Assembly (NCBI GenBank): GCA_963761035.1
Contig: CAVXFH010000002.1
Coordinates: forward strand, 1,054,001 to 1,118,000
Length of the DNA stretch: 64,000 bases
Origin: JARRQJ01 sp963761035
GTDB taxonomy: Bacteria > Pseudomonadota > Gammaproteobacteria > DRLM01
Direction: 5' to 3'
This document shows positions 18,571 to 26,764 of this stretch, piece by piece (position 1 is the stretch's first letter; each line of letters begins with the position of its first letter). Made by a program: the position numbers and the translations under genes. The notes beneath the pieces were generated by a model. That model saw nothing but the letters and a program-made list of their open reading frames with translations, ran no database searches and was not told the DNA's origin.

Positions 18571-19650
18571 TTATGGTCGATCAGTTTTGTACTTCTCTTG
18601 CATCATATCCTCTATCCGCTTAGCGACCGCGAGGCATACCGGATTGCATTCGATGGCCTTAATCAGGGTATCGAACCGTTCCGTCCGCAATAAATCAACG
18701 TCACGCCGGGCGTGCCCGAATGAACTGCGGATCTCATGCGATACATCGATTCCCAAGAGCGTTTTGATCTTCTGATGAATCAGGGAATCGCCAAAAATGG
18801 CCAGCGGCATCAGATGACGGCTGGTGATCTTGATGGCGCGGCGCGCGAAGAATCGGGGCACCTCGGCCGGCAGAAGGTCTCGAATCTGCTCGTTAAGATT
18901 GAGATTGAGTTTCTTCTTGGCGTTAATGTCTTTCTTGGTATAGAACTCGCGCTTGTAGAAACACCAGGCGGCAAAGTTTTGGTTATTCACCACCGTTCTC
19001 CTGCCGGACGACATTAACAGGACGGAGTTATAGTGCGGCGAACGTCCTTCATACAATGCCAGCAATGAGCAGCGCAAATCGACCTCTGTGGTGAGCTCGG
19101 CCTTTTCGAAATAGCTCATCAGAGTCTCCACCGAACATGAGAATCCCTGGCCGTTTGCCAGCCAAGCGATGCGCTCCATCAATATTTGCAGTATGGCCTC
19201 ATAGGCCAGATACGCCTCATAGAAAACCGGCAACGCATCAAAACCGAAGTAGGTAAAGGCGTTATAGGTGTACCCAAAGCGCGAACCGGCGCTCTCCACT
19301 ATCTCCAGGTTCTTGCTTATCCAATGGCTGTCCGCGGGATAGGAATCACTGTCGAGAAAGCACACGTACCTGGCGTCAAAGCGCTCCATGCAATACGCAG
19401 TGGCGGTTTTCATCGCCTTAATCTTACCGATGCTCTTTTCTTCTAGGCACGTCCACCGACCTGTCTTGACCTCCTCACAATCGCGGAGCAGCGCAGCGGA
19501 TCCGTCGGTCGAGGCATTATCGATGAAAACGATGGGGATATGCTGGACCGTCTGCGCCTGCAACGCGGTAAAAACGCTCGGCAGGGTGCGTTCTTCATTA
19601 TGGAATGGAACGACTAGAGCAAGGTCTGATGACCGGCGGACATTTTTCAT
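18571..19650 (-). CDS. Family 2 glycosyltransferase
   Basis: 359 residues from the ATG at 19650; the frame is open 40 codons further up, but the family fold begins just after this Met (ALVVPFHNEERTLPSV). The GT-A signatures VFIDNASTDGS and FLDSDSYP (the DxD metal site) are intact. It transfers a sugar from a nucleotide donor to a glycan or lipid acceptor. No strong membrane anchor is seen apart from moderately hydrophobic stretches. It is divergent to the ATP-grasp-like gene at 19947, so the roughly 300 bases between should hold both promoters, though none is obvious. Confidence 0.85.
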   Translation of the reverse strand: MKNVRRSSDLALVVPFHNEERTLPSVFTALQAQTVQHIPIVFIDNASTDGSAALLRDCEEVKTGRWTCLEEKSIGKIKAMKTATAYCMERFDARYVCFLDSDSYPADSHWISKNLEIVESAGSRFGYTYNAFTYFGFDALPVFYEAYLAYEAILQILMERIAWLANGQGFSCSVETLMSYFEKAELTTEVDLRCSLLALYEGRSPHYNSVLLMSSGRRTVVNNQNFAAWCFYKREFYTKKDINAKKKLNLNLNEQIRDLLPAEVPRFFARRAIKITSRHLMPLAIFGDSLIHQKIKTLLGIDVSHEIRSSFGHARRDVDLLRTERFDTLIKAIECNPVCLAVAKRIEDMMQEKYKTDRP

Positions 19651-19946
19651 AGTTAAACGTAGTTTTGAGTTTTTTATTTGAATCGGAATTACTATCGACC
19701 CGTAACAGTAAATCAGGATAACCTCTCCATAAAAGCTTATAGCTAAGTTGCCGGCGAATCCACTGCACATTGGATGTTTAATAAATTAATTATTTAACAA
19801 TTAGTTACATTTTCAGCCGGCGTCGCCACAAATGCATTGTGCCCAGCGCGGCGAGATAAAAAATTGGACGCATTGTGGATTTCGTGCGTATGCTTGTTCA
19901 TGTCGCCGGGTAAGAATGAGTAAGACATTTTTTGAGAAATATTGCC

Positions 19947-21041
19947 ATGATCTTTTTCCTTTCTACCAAAGCACATGACTACACAGTCAGGCGCACCCTT
20001 CTCTCCGACCTGAAGGAAAACACGGGGCTGGCCGGGCGAGTCACGCTGCTTTCCTATGAAATGCTCTTCCGCATGAAATCACTGCCCGTCGGCACATATA
20101 TCTTTGCGGATCTCGAACGACTGAACAGGGAGTTTACGGAGAAGGCCGCCGCCGTATGGAACACTCTTGCCGAACGCCGGCGGGAATACGGATTTGATTT
20201 ACTGAACAATCCGATTTTGTCAATGCGCCGCTTTGAACTCCTGCGCACTCTCCATGCGCGCGACATCAATGACTTTGACGTACGCCGGCTCACCGACGTG
20301 GGAGAAATCAAGCGCTTCCCTGTATTCATCCGGGACGAAGACGAACATAGCGGCAGTGCGACCCCGCTCCTGTGGTCAGAAGCTGAGCTACAGACTGCCA
20401 TCGATAACTTGGCTGCGGCGGGAATTAGCCGCGACAATAAGCTTATCGTCGATTTCATCGACGTGTCCGATAGTAAGGGAATATACCATTGGTATGGGGC
20501 GCATCGGGTCGGCTCGCAAATCTTCCCGGTTTTCCAGCATTTTAGCGCCGCGTGGGTGACAAAGGACAGTGCCGGTCTGCTGACGGGTGGTGAATTCGAG
20601 GCGGCGCACCGACACTACGTAGAGACCAATCCCCACGAGTCAATGCTGCGCTCGATTTTCGATATTGCGCGTATAGACTATGGACGCATCGACTATGCCA
20701 TGGTCAACGGCCGCATCCAGGTATTCGAAATCAACACTAATCCCATCTCTCTAAATGCCAAAAAGCTGCTGCGCGCGATCGACGCAGTCGATTGCCGTCG
20801 AAGTTCAGACGAACGTATCCCTATGAAGATACCCAAGCACGTCGCGCTGGCGGTCGAAAAGGTCCGGCGTAAGGCGCGCTATCTTTGGGTGACCGAGCAC
20901 GTCTCAAAATTACTATATTATTTTGGTTTGCTGCGTTACGAGGAGGCGATACTTTCGATACTGCGAAAGATCAATCACCGCCTATATGGCATCTCCCCTC
21001 GTCGCAGGAGTAACCCGGCGGGAGATCGGGGAAACAACTGA
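19947..21041 (+). CDS. ATP-grasp-fold protein, unknown substrate
   Basis: 364 residues from the ATG at 19947, after a weak GAGAAA. The C-terminal half ends an ATP-grasp-like core with RIDYAMVNGRIQVFEINTNP (about 250-270), where Glu and Asn would bind metal. A VFIRDEDEHSG stretch near 145 could be the nucleotide-binding lysine/arginine strand, here with Arg. The N-terminus (MIFFLSTKAHDYTVRRTLL) is not a signal peptide. It may be a carboxylate-amine ligase, or a non-catalytic relative, acting with the transferases around it. The last about 90 residues are basic and helical. Confidence 0.62.
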   Translation: MIFFLSTKAHDYTVRRTLLSDLKENTGLAGRVTLLSYEMLFRMKSLPVGTYIFADLERLNREFTEKAAAVWNTLAERRREYGFDLLNNPILSMRRFELLRTLHARDINDFDVRRLTDVGEIKRFPVFIRDEDEHSGSATPLLWSEAELQTAIDNLAAAGISRDNKLIVDFIDVSDSKGIYHWYGAHRVGSQIFPVFQHFSAAWVTKDSAGLLTGGEFEAAHRHYVETNPHESMLRSIFDIARIDYGRIDYAMVNGRIQVFEINTNPISLNAKKLLRAIDAVDCRRSSDERIPMKIPKHVALAVEKVRRKARYLWVTEHVSKLLYYFGLLRYEEAILSILRKINHRLYGISPRRRSNPAGDRGNN

Positions 21042-21513
21042 TGTCAGCTCGCCCTAATTGCTGCGGGGTTGTGAACCGTCCCCGGCTTTCCGCGGGAAAT
21101 TATATTGGCCCGTTGGATCTTCCTCTAGGATTCTTACGATAGTTATGCGCTATTCAGCCGAGCATTCGGCATGTTAGCTATAGTGCCATAGCTATAACGC
21201 TTCAATGCCGATTACTTCTCCTTAAATGTACCCAAATTCTATAATTGTCGAGCCAATCAATAAGCATTTTGCCGATATTCTGCCATCAATCGCTATTTTA
21301 CTTTCGGCTTGCCCCCGCTCTCGACCCCGGGTGAAATTTGACCACCAGTGACGGCGCAGGCCTAATCGGATAGTAGCGCCGTAACAGTTTTCCGTTATTT
21401 ATAATCCATTGGTCCGGTCTTGCGCGGTCATCGATCGGCAAGAGCACCATATTTGATTATTTCCCTATCGACGGCAAAACTCTAATATCGCCGCGTAAGT
21501 TGCAGGCTATTTA
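21042..21513. other. Intergenic region between ATP-grasp and FemAB-like genes
   Basis: About 470 bases without a supported gene on either strand. I looked for a sigma-54 type site; TGGTCCG followed by TTGC near 21410 has a spacer one base too short. The next gene has CAGGC eight bases ahead of its ATG. Confidence 0.35.
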
Positions 21514-22632
21514 ATGGTGGGTACACTAGCTAATATGAATATCCGGAATCATCTTATTAAAATGATTGAAAACCTACGTGGCCGCTTTCGCGGGCAAAGA
21601 CTGCGCCTGTGGCAATTGTCTGGAAGGGAACGGTATTCAGCCTGTCCCCTGCAAATAGCCTATGCGGGACACGCCGCAGGAATGCACTATGTGAGTGAAA
21701 TGGCTTTTGGCGACGGCACGATCGCCGCGCGATCATCGCGCATATGGTCCTGGAATGCGCTTAATTTTAGATGCCATAGATATAAAAATAGCGATTTGGC
21801 CATAGCTGAAACGAGAGGAGAGCCTGCAAATCGTAACCGATATGCGGCGGAATTTTATGTGCCCGGCTGGTTTGAGGCGGTTATAGACCTGTCAAATTTC
21901 GAAAAACAACTCCTGCAAAGCAAAAATGTGAAAAATGATCTGCGCAAGATACGCAAATACGGCCTAAAGTATCGCATCTCGCGGGACCCGATGGACTTCG
22001 ACGATTTTTACCACCGCATGTATCTGCCGCATATCACAAAGGCCCATCAAAGTCAGGCGTTGCCGATGTCTTACAGCCAGATGGTCAGCCATTTTGACGA
22101 GAGTGAACTACTGCTGGTAACTCGAGAGGGCGAGGATATTGCGGGTTCGATTCTGCTCTATATTGACGGCCAAGCCCATACCTGGAAGCTGGGAGTTAGC
22201 CGAGGAGATCGGAAACTGATCAGCGAAGGGGCCTTGTCCGCGGTTTACTACTTTCAGCTTGAACATCTCAAAAATCTCGGGTATCGAAAAATACTTTGCG
22301 GCGGTACTCGCGCCCTCGTAAACGACGGCGGCTACCAGCATAAGCGGAAATGGGGAATGACACTGGACCGCGCATGGCAGGATGGGTTGCTGATCAGCGT
22401 ACGAAAACAAAACGATGGCGTGAAGGCGTTTCTCCAAAATAATCCGTTTATCCATGTGCGCAATGGCAAGCATAGGTGCGCAATTTTTTCGGAGCCTGAT
22501 GAGCAATCCCGGGAGGCGGCGGTTGCCAAGTTTTACTCCAACTACTCTATTGCGGGGATCGAATGGTTGGACATCTATAATGCAGATGATGCCACCCTGG
22601 TGAGCACAACGGAATTAGCTGCCGCCACGTAA
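21514..22632 (+). CDS. FemAB/GNAT-like transferase, paralogue 2
   Basis: 372 residues, homologous over its full length to the protein at 13677-14825. Shared landmarks are LSGRERYSACPL near the start, VKNDLRKIRKYG at about 145-157, the VNDGGYQHKRKWG block near 275 and NNPFIHV near 310. These proteins use a GNAT fold and in known relatives add aminoacyl or acyl groups to peptidoglycan or surface polymers. The 3' end overlaps the convergent glutaminyl cyclase-like gene by 18 bases. Having two divergent copies suggests two distinct donors or two positions in one product. Confidence 0.78.
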   Translation: MVGTLANMNIRNHLIKMIENLRGRFRGQRLRLWQLSGRERYSACPLQIAYAGHAAGMHYVSEMAFGDGTIAARSSRIWSWNALNFRCHRYKNSDLAIAETRGEPANRNRYAAEFYVPGWFEAVIDLSNFEKQLLQSKNVKNDLRKIRKYGLKYRISRDPMDFDDFYHRMYLPHITKAHQSQALPMSYSQMVSHFDESELLLVTREGEDIAGSILLYIDGQAHTWKLGVSRGDRKLISEGALSAVYYFQLEHLKNLGYRKILCGGTRALVNDGGYQHKRKWGMTLDRAWQDGLLISVRKQNDGVKAFLQNNPFIHVRNGKHRCAIFSEPDEQSREAAVAKFYSNYSIAGIEWLDIYNADDATLVSTTELAAAT

Positions 22633-23481
22633 AGCCGGATCATCCACCCTGGACTCAGTGAACTTGACCTGGAAATAATTTTTCCATCTCTTCCCTGTAA
22701 TAAAAAAGTAATCCTCTTGCTGGTCATATGCGATGCCATTTAAGACATTGGAATCACCGGGCTGTGCCGCCAGGTCCGCCAAGCGGGAACAATTCAGCAT
22801 ATGCAGAACCATGCCGCTGCCCTCGTCGATCTCGTATATATAATCATCGTGCAGTACATTGCAGTAAATTTTGCCCTTGGCCCAGGCAAGATCGTTAATT
22901 CCTTTGAGGGGAAAGCCGTTGATCCGGACTTTCAGCGACTTTATTTTATAGAACTGCTGATCGCGGTAAACGATTTCATCGCTGCCGTTGCTGATAAGGT
23001 AATGTTCCGCAGTGGCTGTCATACCCCAACCCTCACCGGTATAGCTATAGGGCTCAAGAGGCGCCAGATCAGGTAGCCGATAAACCCTGGCCTTTTCCCC
23101 ATGCCAGGTAAGTTGAACCAACCGGTCTCCTACAGCTGCAATTCCTTCCGCGAACTGACCTTCAACGCTTATACTTTTCAAAACCTCGCCAGTCTGCCGG
23201 TCGACAACACGCAAGCTCGAGCACCCTACGATTCCGGTGCTCTCATAAAGAACCCCATCATGTATATGCAACCCCTGGGTAAACGCCGCTGGGTCATGAG
23301 GAAGGATACCCAGTAAATTTGGTTCGCTTTTTGGAATACCCCAACTCCGCGCCGCCCGGAACAGCCCCTTGATCGCGGACTTCAAACCCACGGCGCTCAG
23401 GAGTGTAATAAGCGCCTTTCGGCATAGCTTGATTATGGATGTAGCGATCCCTCGCTTCATTGGTATAAAAGTGAGTCCCAT
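22615..23481 (-). CDS. Glutaminyl-peptide cyclotransferase-like protein (plant/bacterial type)
   Basis: 288 residues. After a basic, hydrophobic N-terminus (about 1-45, probable membrane anchor or signal) comes a beta-propeller of the glutamine cyclotransferase family. Visible blocks are HDPAAFTQGLHIHDG, VLYESTG, EGWGMT, SNGSDE, KGINDLAWAKGKIYCNV and VLNGIAYD, ending near TGKRWKNYFQV. Members convert N-terminal glutamine of peptides to pyroglutamate outside the cytoplasm. Among amide-forming and aminoacyl-transferring genes this could cap a glutamine-bearing peptide product. The gene converges on, and overlaps, the FemAB-like gene. Confidence 0.85.
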   Translation of the reverse strand: MGLTFIPMKRGIATSIIKLCRKALITLLSAVGLKSAIKGLFRAARSWGIPKSEPNLLGILPHDPAAFTQGLHIHDGVLYESTGIVGCSSLRVVDRQTGEVLKSISVEGQFAEGIAAVGDRLVQLTWHGEKARVYRLPDLAPLEPYSYTGEGWGMTATAEHYLISNGSDEIVYRDQQFYKIKSLKVRINGFPLKGINDLAWAKGKIYCNVLHDDYIYEIDEGSGMVLHMLNCSRLADLAAQPGDSNVLNGIAYDQQEDYFFITGKRWKNYFQVKFTESRVDDPALRGGS

Positions 23482-23671
23482 GCCGGCATAGTAAACAACA
23501 TTTTATTTCAGCTTCTAGGACTTCCTTGCCGACCATTTCAAGAATAAGACGGCGATCTCGCCTTCATTCCAGCCAAAATCCAAGGTCCATGACCTCTAAA
23601 TGGTCTTAATATGCGATTGTTTTGACCGATATTGAATAGTGATGGTTTAGTATGCAAGGGTAATTGACGCT

Positions 23672-25468
23672 ATGGACAATATACGGCTGGCTGTTCCTCG
23701 GAAGGCGCCGAATTCTGAGGTTGCCGCTTTTTTCGATGCGGTGCAACTGCAAGCGTGGGTCGAATCCTTGCCGTTGGGCAACTCTGCAAGGTCGGGCGAG
23801 GAACTCCTCAAAGCCCTCCAGCGGGTTAACCGAACGGAAGCCTCCATCAGTCAACGCTATCATTTCTTGGCGCAATGCCATCCTCTGGTCGCCGACCTAT
23901 TAGAAGCCCTCTATAAACAATACAGCACAGCCGCCGTTCCCCTTGCGGAAAAGCAACGCGCCTGCGCCGACCTCGCCCATGGCTTGCTGACCGAGATGGC
24001 CTATGGCCATAAGGCGGTCATACTCGCGGCGTCAAACTCGCCAAGCGCGAAAGGTACCCGCGCCATGATGATTGCTTCCGCATTATATGCTACGCATCAC
24101 CTTGCAAGATCATTAGTGAATATTTACAGCATTTACGCACCGGTCCCCAAGACGCTGTGGCTGGAGCTTCATCAAATTTACCGTCTGGCGGAAAAACAGG
24201 AATTCCTGACCGTCACGTTCCAGCAAGATGAAAAAATACGCGGCATCGGGTCGATCGATCATACGTATCGACGCATCCTCATGCTCGCACTAGCCAACCC
24301 CTACCACCTGATGCAGGGGGAAGCGCTCCTGATATTCCGTGAGCTGGACAACTGGGCGTCTACTTGCCGGATATCCGCTATCCTTGCCGGTATGTCGCCG
24401 AATGGTCGCTTGTTTTTGGACTTAGAAAGAGACTCGCCTCCCTGCTATATGCCTGCCCACATGAATATCACGCAACCCGGAGATGGCCGTATCTTGGATA
24501 TTTCAACGGTCATTCCCGTTCTAGAACAACGTACAAATGAGTTGTCGATTTCCCACACAACCGAATCCGGCCAGCTCAACATGGCCGGACGTAGGCTGCG
24601 CAACATGTACAATCGTCTGATCGCGGCGTGGGGTGCGCGCACTGAACGCTTGTCAGAACGCAAGCAGCGCGCGACTCCCGTCGAGATCGTGGTTGGCATC
24701 AGCGCCTGCCATCACTTCGCGAGTAAAGGCTCGGCGTTTAAGCCGGAGATCACCGAAATCGAATTGCGCAAAGGCGCCATGAGCACTCCGCCCCGCGGCC
24801 TTGGTTTGACCGCGGAAAGCGATACGCCATGGCTTAAGGAGGATCAGGTTCAACGTTTGAAAGCTGGCATCGTTCAACCCCGCGTATCTCAATTCAATGC
24901 CGATCCCGTAACAGGCAGCGACATTTGGGGCAAGGTCTATTCCACTCAAACCTACTACGAACACCACAAAGGCAGTGGCGACGGTAGCAGCCGGACATTC
25001 GGGAGCGCCGTCTGTCAACTTCGAGACGAAAACCGCGGCGGTATGGCCATTTCCTGCAAGAATGTCCGCGGTTTTCGCCTTATTCCAGGAGAAATCATCG
25101 GCTTCAAATCGGAACAAGCCTCCGGCGGCGGCGATTGGAGCATTGGCGAGGCGCGCTGGCTGCGCACTTTGACGCAAGACAAGCTGGAGCTGGGCATTCG
25201 CCAGCTGGCTGAAGACTTCCTGCCGGTGGCATCCCGGGGCGTCAAAGGAGTGGGAAAGGGCGGCGAATATCTCCGCAGCCTGCTGATTCTAAAATCGGAT
25301 CCCAGGCAGAGCCCCGCCGCTCTGGTTACGCCTGCGGCGATCTATGATGTCGATTCGGTTATTTTCGTCAATACCGGCAAGCTTGTATTTTACGCCCATC
25401 TCACCAAGTTGCTGGACGCCACCAACGCCTATTCACTATTCCAATTCCAGATTGTGGATTCCCAGTAG
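23672..25468 (+). CDS. Large cytoplasmic protein with C-terminal PilZ-like domain
   Basis: 598 residues, no signal peptide. The N-terminal about 400 residues are helical and not recognised. The C-terminal stretch from about residue 470 contains NVRGFRLIPGEIIGF, GDWSIGEARWLR and LELGIRQLAEDFLPVA, the pattern of PilZ-like beta-barrels in which a G-x-x-x-W-x-I-G-x-x-R-W strand is usual. A canonical RxxxR cyclic di-GMP site is not clear, so binding is uncertain. With the GGDEF-EAL and EAL-HDOD proteins nearby it may be part of a cyclic di-GMP response. AAGGG lies about 11 bases ahead of the ATG. Confidence 0.6.
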   Translation: MDNIRLAVPRKAPNSEVAAFFDAVQLQAWVESLPLGNSARSGEELLKALQRVNRTEASISQRYHFLAQCHPLVADLLEALYKQYSTAAVPLAEKQRACADLAHGLLTEMAYGHKAVILAASNSPSAKGTRAMMIASALYATHHLARSLVNIYSIYAPVPKTLWLELHQIYRLAEKQEFLTVTFQQDEKIRGIGSIDHTYRRILMLALANPYHLMQGEALLIFRELDNWASTCRISAILAGMSPNGRLFLDLERDSPPCYMPAHMNITQPGDGRILDISTVIPVLEQRTNELSISHTTESGQLNMAGRRLRNMYNRLIAAWGARTERLSERKQRATPVEIVVGISACHHFASKGSAFKPEITEIELRKGAMSTPPRGLGLTAESDTPWLKEDQVQRLKAGIVQPRVSQFNADPVTGSDIWGKVYSTQTYYEHHKGSGDGSSRTFGSAVCQLRDENRGGMAISCKNVRGFRLIPGEIIGFKSEQASGGGDWSIGEARWLRTLTQDKLELGIRQLAEDFLPVASRGVKGVGKGGEYLRSLLILKSDPRQSPAALVTPAAIYDVDSVIFVNTGKLVFYAHLTKLLDATNAYSLFQFQIVDSQ

Positions 25469-25668
25469 GTTGGCCCATCGCCAACTCCGGACGACGGACA
25501 TCGCCTGACTTCACTCGCGATCTACTCAAGGCGCGTTAGGTTACGTCGCTCTTGGCAAGGTCAAGCTATGAGCAGCGCAAGTACCTACGAGACCCGTCAT
25601 CGTCCTGCCTATGTGTCCCGCGAATCCCGCCGCCGAATGCTGCCTTTCGCGCCCTGACTCCGCGTGGG

Positions 25669-26655
25669 TTATTGTGGTTTAGGACGGACGCGCTCCGTCA
25701 ATAACCCGTGCAGGAGATTCAACTCGGGATAGCGGCCACTCACCTCGACCACGTAAGCCAGGGTGCGCGGTATATCTTGTAAATAACCCGGTTTCGCGTC
25801 TCGGAGATTGAGGCGGGAAAAAATGCCAATGGCCTTGAGATGGCGCTGGACCCCCATGAGATCGAACCAGCGCGTGAATTGCTGCGGTTCCACATCATTC
25901 AATACGCCGTCAGCCTGCAAATTAAGCAAATACTCCCTTACCCACATGGCCACCTGTTTTCGTGGCCAACTGACATAACAATCGCGCAACAGAGAAACCA
26001 GGTCATAGGTTACCGGACCGATAACCGCGTCCTGAAAATCGAGGATACCGGGATTATGCGCCGCCGTAACCATGAGGTTACGCGAATGATAATCTCGGTG
26101 TACCCACACCCGAGGCTGGCACAATGCTTCGTCCGCTAAGATGGAAAAACTCTGCTGCAATATCTCATCAGATTCCTCACTCAGGCCCAGCCCCAGATGA
26201 CGCTCTAAATACCAATCGCGGAACAGATTCATCTCTCGGAGCAACAAAGAACGATCGTAGTCCGGAAGATTGGCGCCTTCATGCGGCGCCGCATGAAGCA
26301 GGCGCAATGCGCCCATGGCATCGCCATACAGGCGCTCCACGGTCTGTTCATTCAAGGCCTGTAAATAATGATCGGACCCAAGATCGCTCAATAGCAGGAA
26401 ACCACGCCTTATATCCGACGCCAATATCCGGGGCACATTCAAACCCAGCCTGGCAAAGGCGCGGGCAACAGCCATAAAAGGGCGGCAATCTTCTTTATCG
26501 GGTGGCGCATCCATCGCAATATAGCTCTCCCTATCACCGCTGACGCGAAAATAGCGGCGAAAACTGGCGTCGCTGGAGGCCGGGACAATGGTGGATGCGG
26601 TCAACCCCAGGTCGTCGTGCAACCACGCCTTTAATTCTGCTAATCGTTGGCTCAT
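25669..26655 (-). CDS. amgK: N-acetylmuramate/N-acetylglucosamine kinase (aminoglycoside phosphotransferase fold)
   Basis: 328 residues from the ATG at 26655 (MSQRLAELKAWL); the frame continues upstream but family members start here. Kinase-fold landmarks: ASFRRYFRV near the start, the catalytic loop WVHRDYHSRNLM and the metal-binding LDFQDAVIGP. AmgK phosphorylates the anomeric position of MurNAc in the peptidoglycan recycling route that bypasses de novo UDP-MurNAc synthesis. It is divergent from lptD, as in Pseudomonas, but its usual partner murU lies about 12 kb away at 38913-39596. Confidence 0.85.
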   Translation of the reverse strand: MSQRLAELKAWLHDDLGLTASTIVPASSDASFRRYFRVSGDRESYIAMDAPPDKEDCRPFMAVARAFARLGLNVPRILASDIRRGFLLLSDLGSDHYLQALNEQTVERLYGDAMGALRLLHAAPHEGANLPDYDRSLLLREMNLFRDWYLERHLGLGLSEESDEILQQSFSILADEALCQPRVWVHRDYHSRNLMVTAAHNPGILDFQDAVIGPVTYDLVSLLRDCYVSWPRKQVAMWVREYLLNLQADGVLNDVEPQQFTRWFDLMGVQRHLKAIGIFSRLNLRDAKPGYLQDIPRTLAYVVEVSGRYPELNLLHGLLTERVRPKPQ

Positions 26656-26764
26656 GGCGGTACTTTTTACCTCATAATGGTTCGATATCCGGCATGCACT
26701 CGACCGGTGATTGAAAGGAAGAGGTATTCTATGCGATTTTATGCAGCCTTTAACTGACGGCAAG

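Noticed and set aside
21400..21430. Sigma-54-like TGGTCCG...TTGC
   Set aside because: Spacing between the GG and GC elements is one base short of the consensus.
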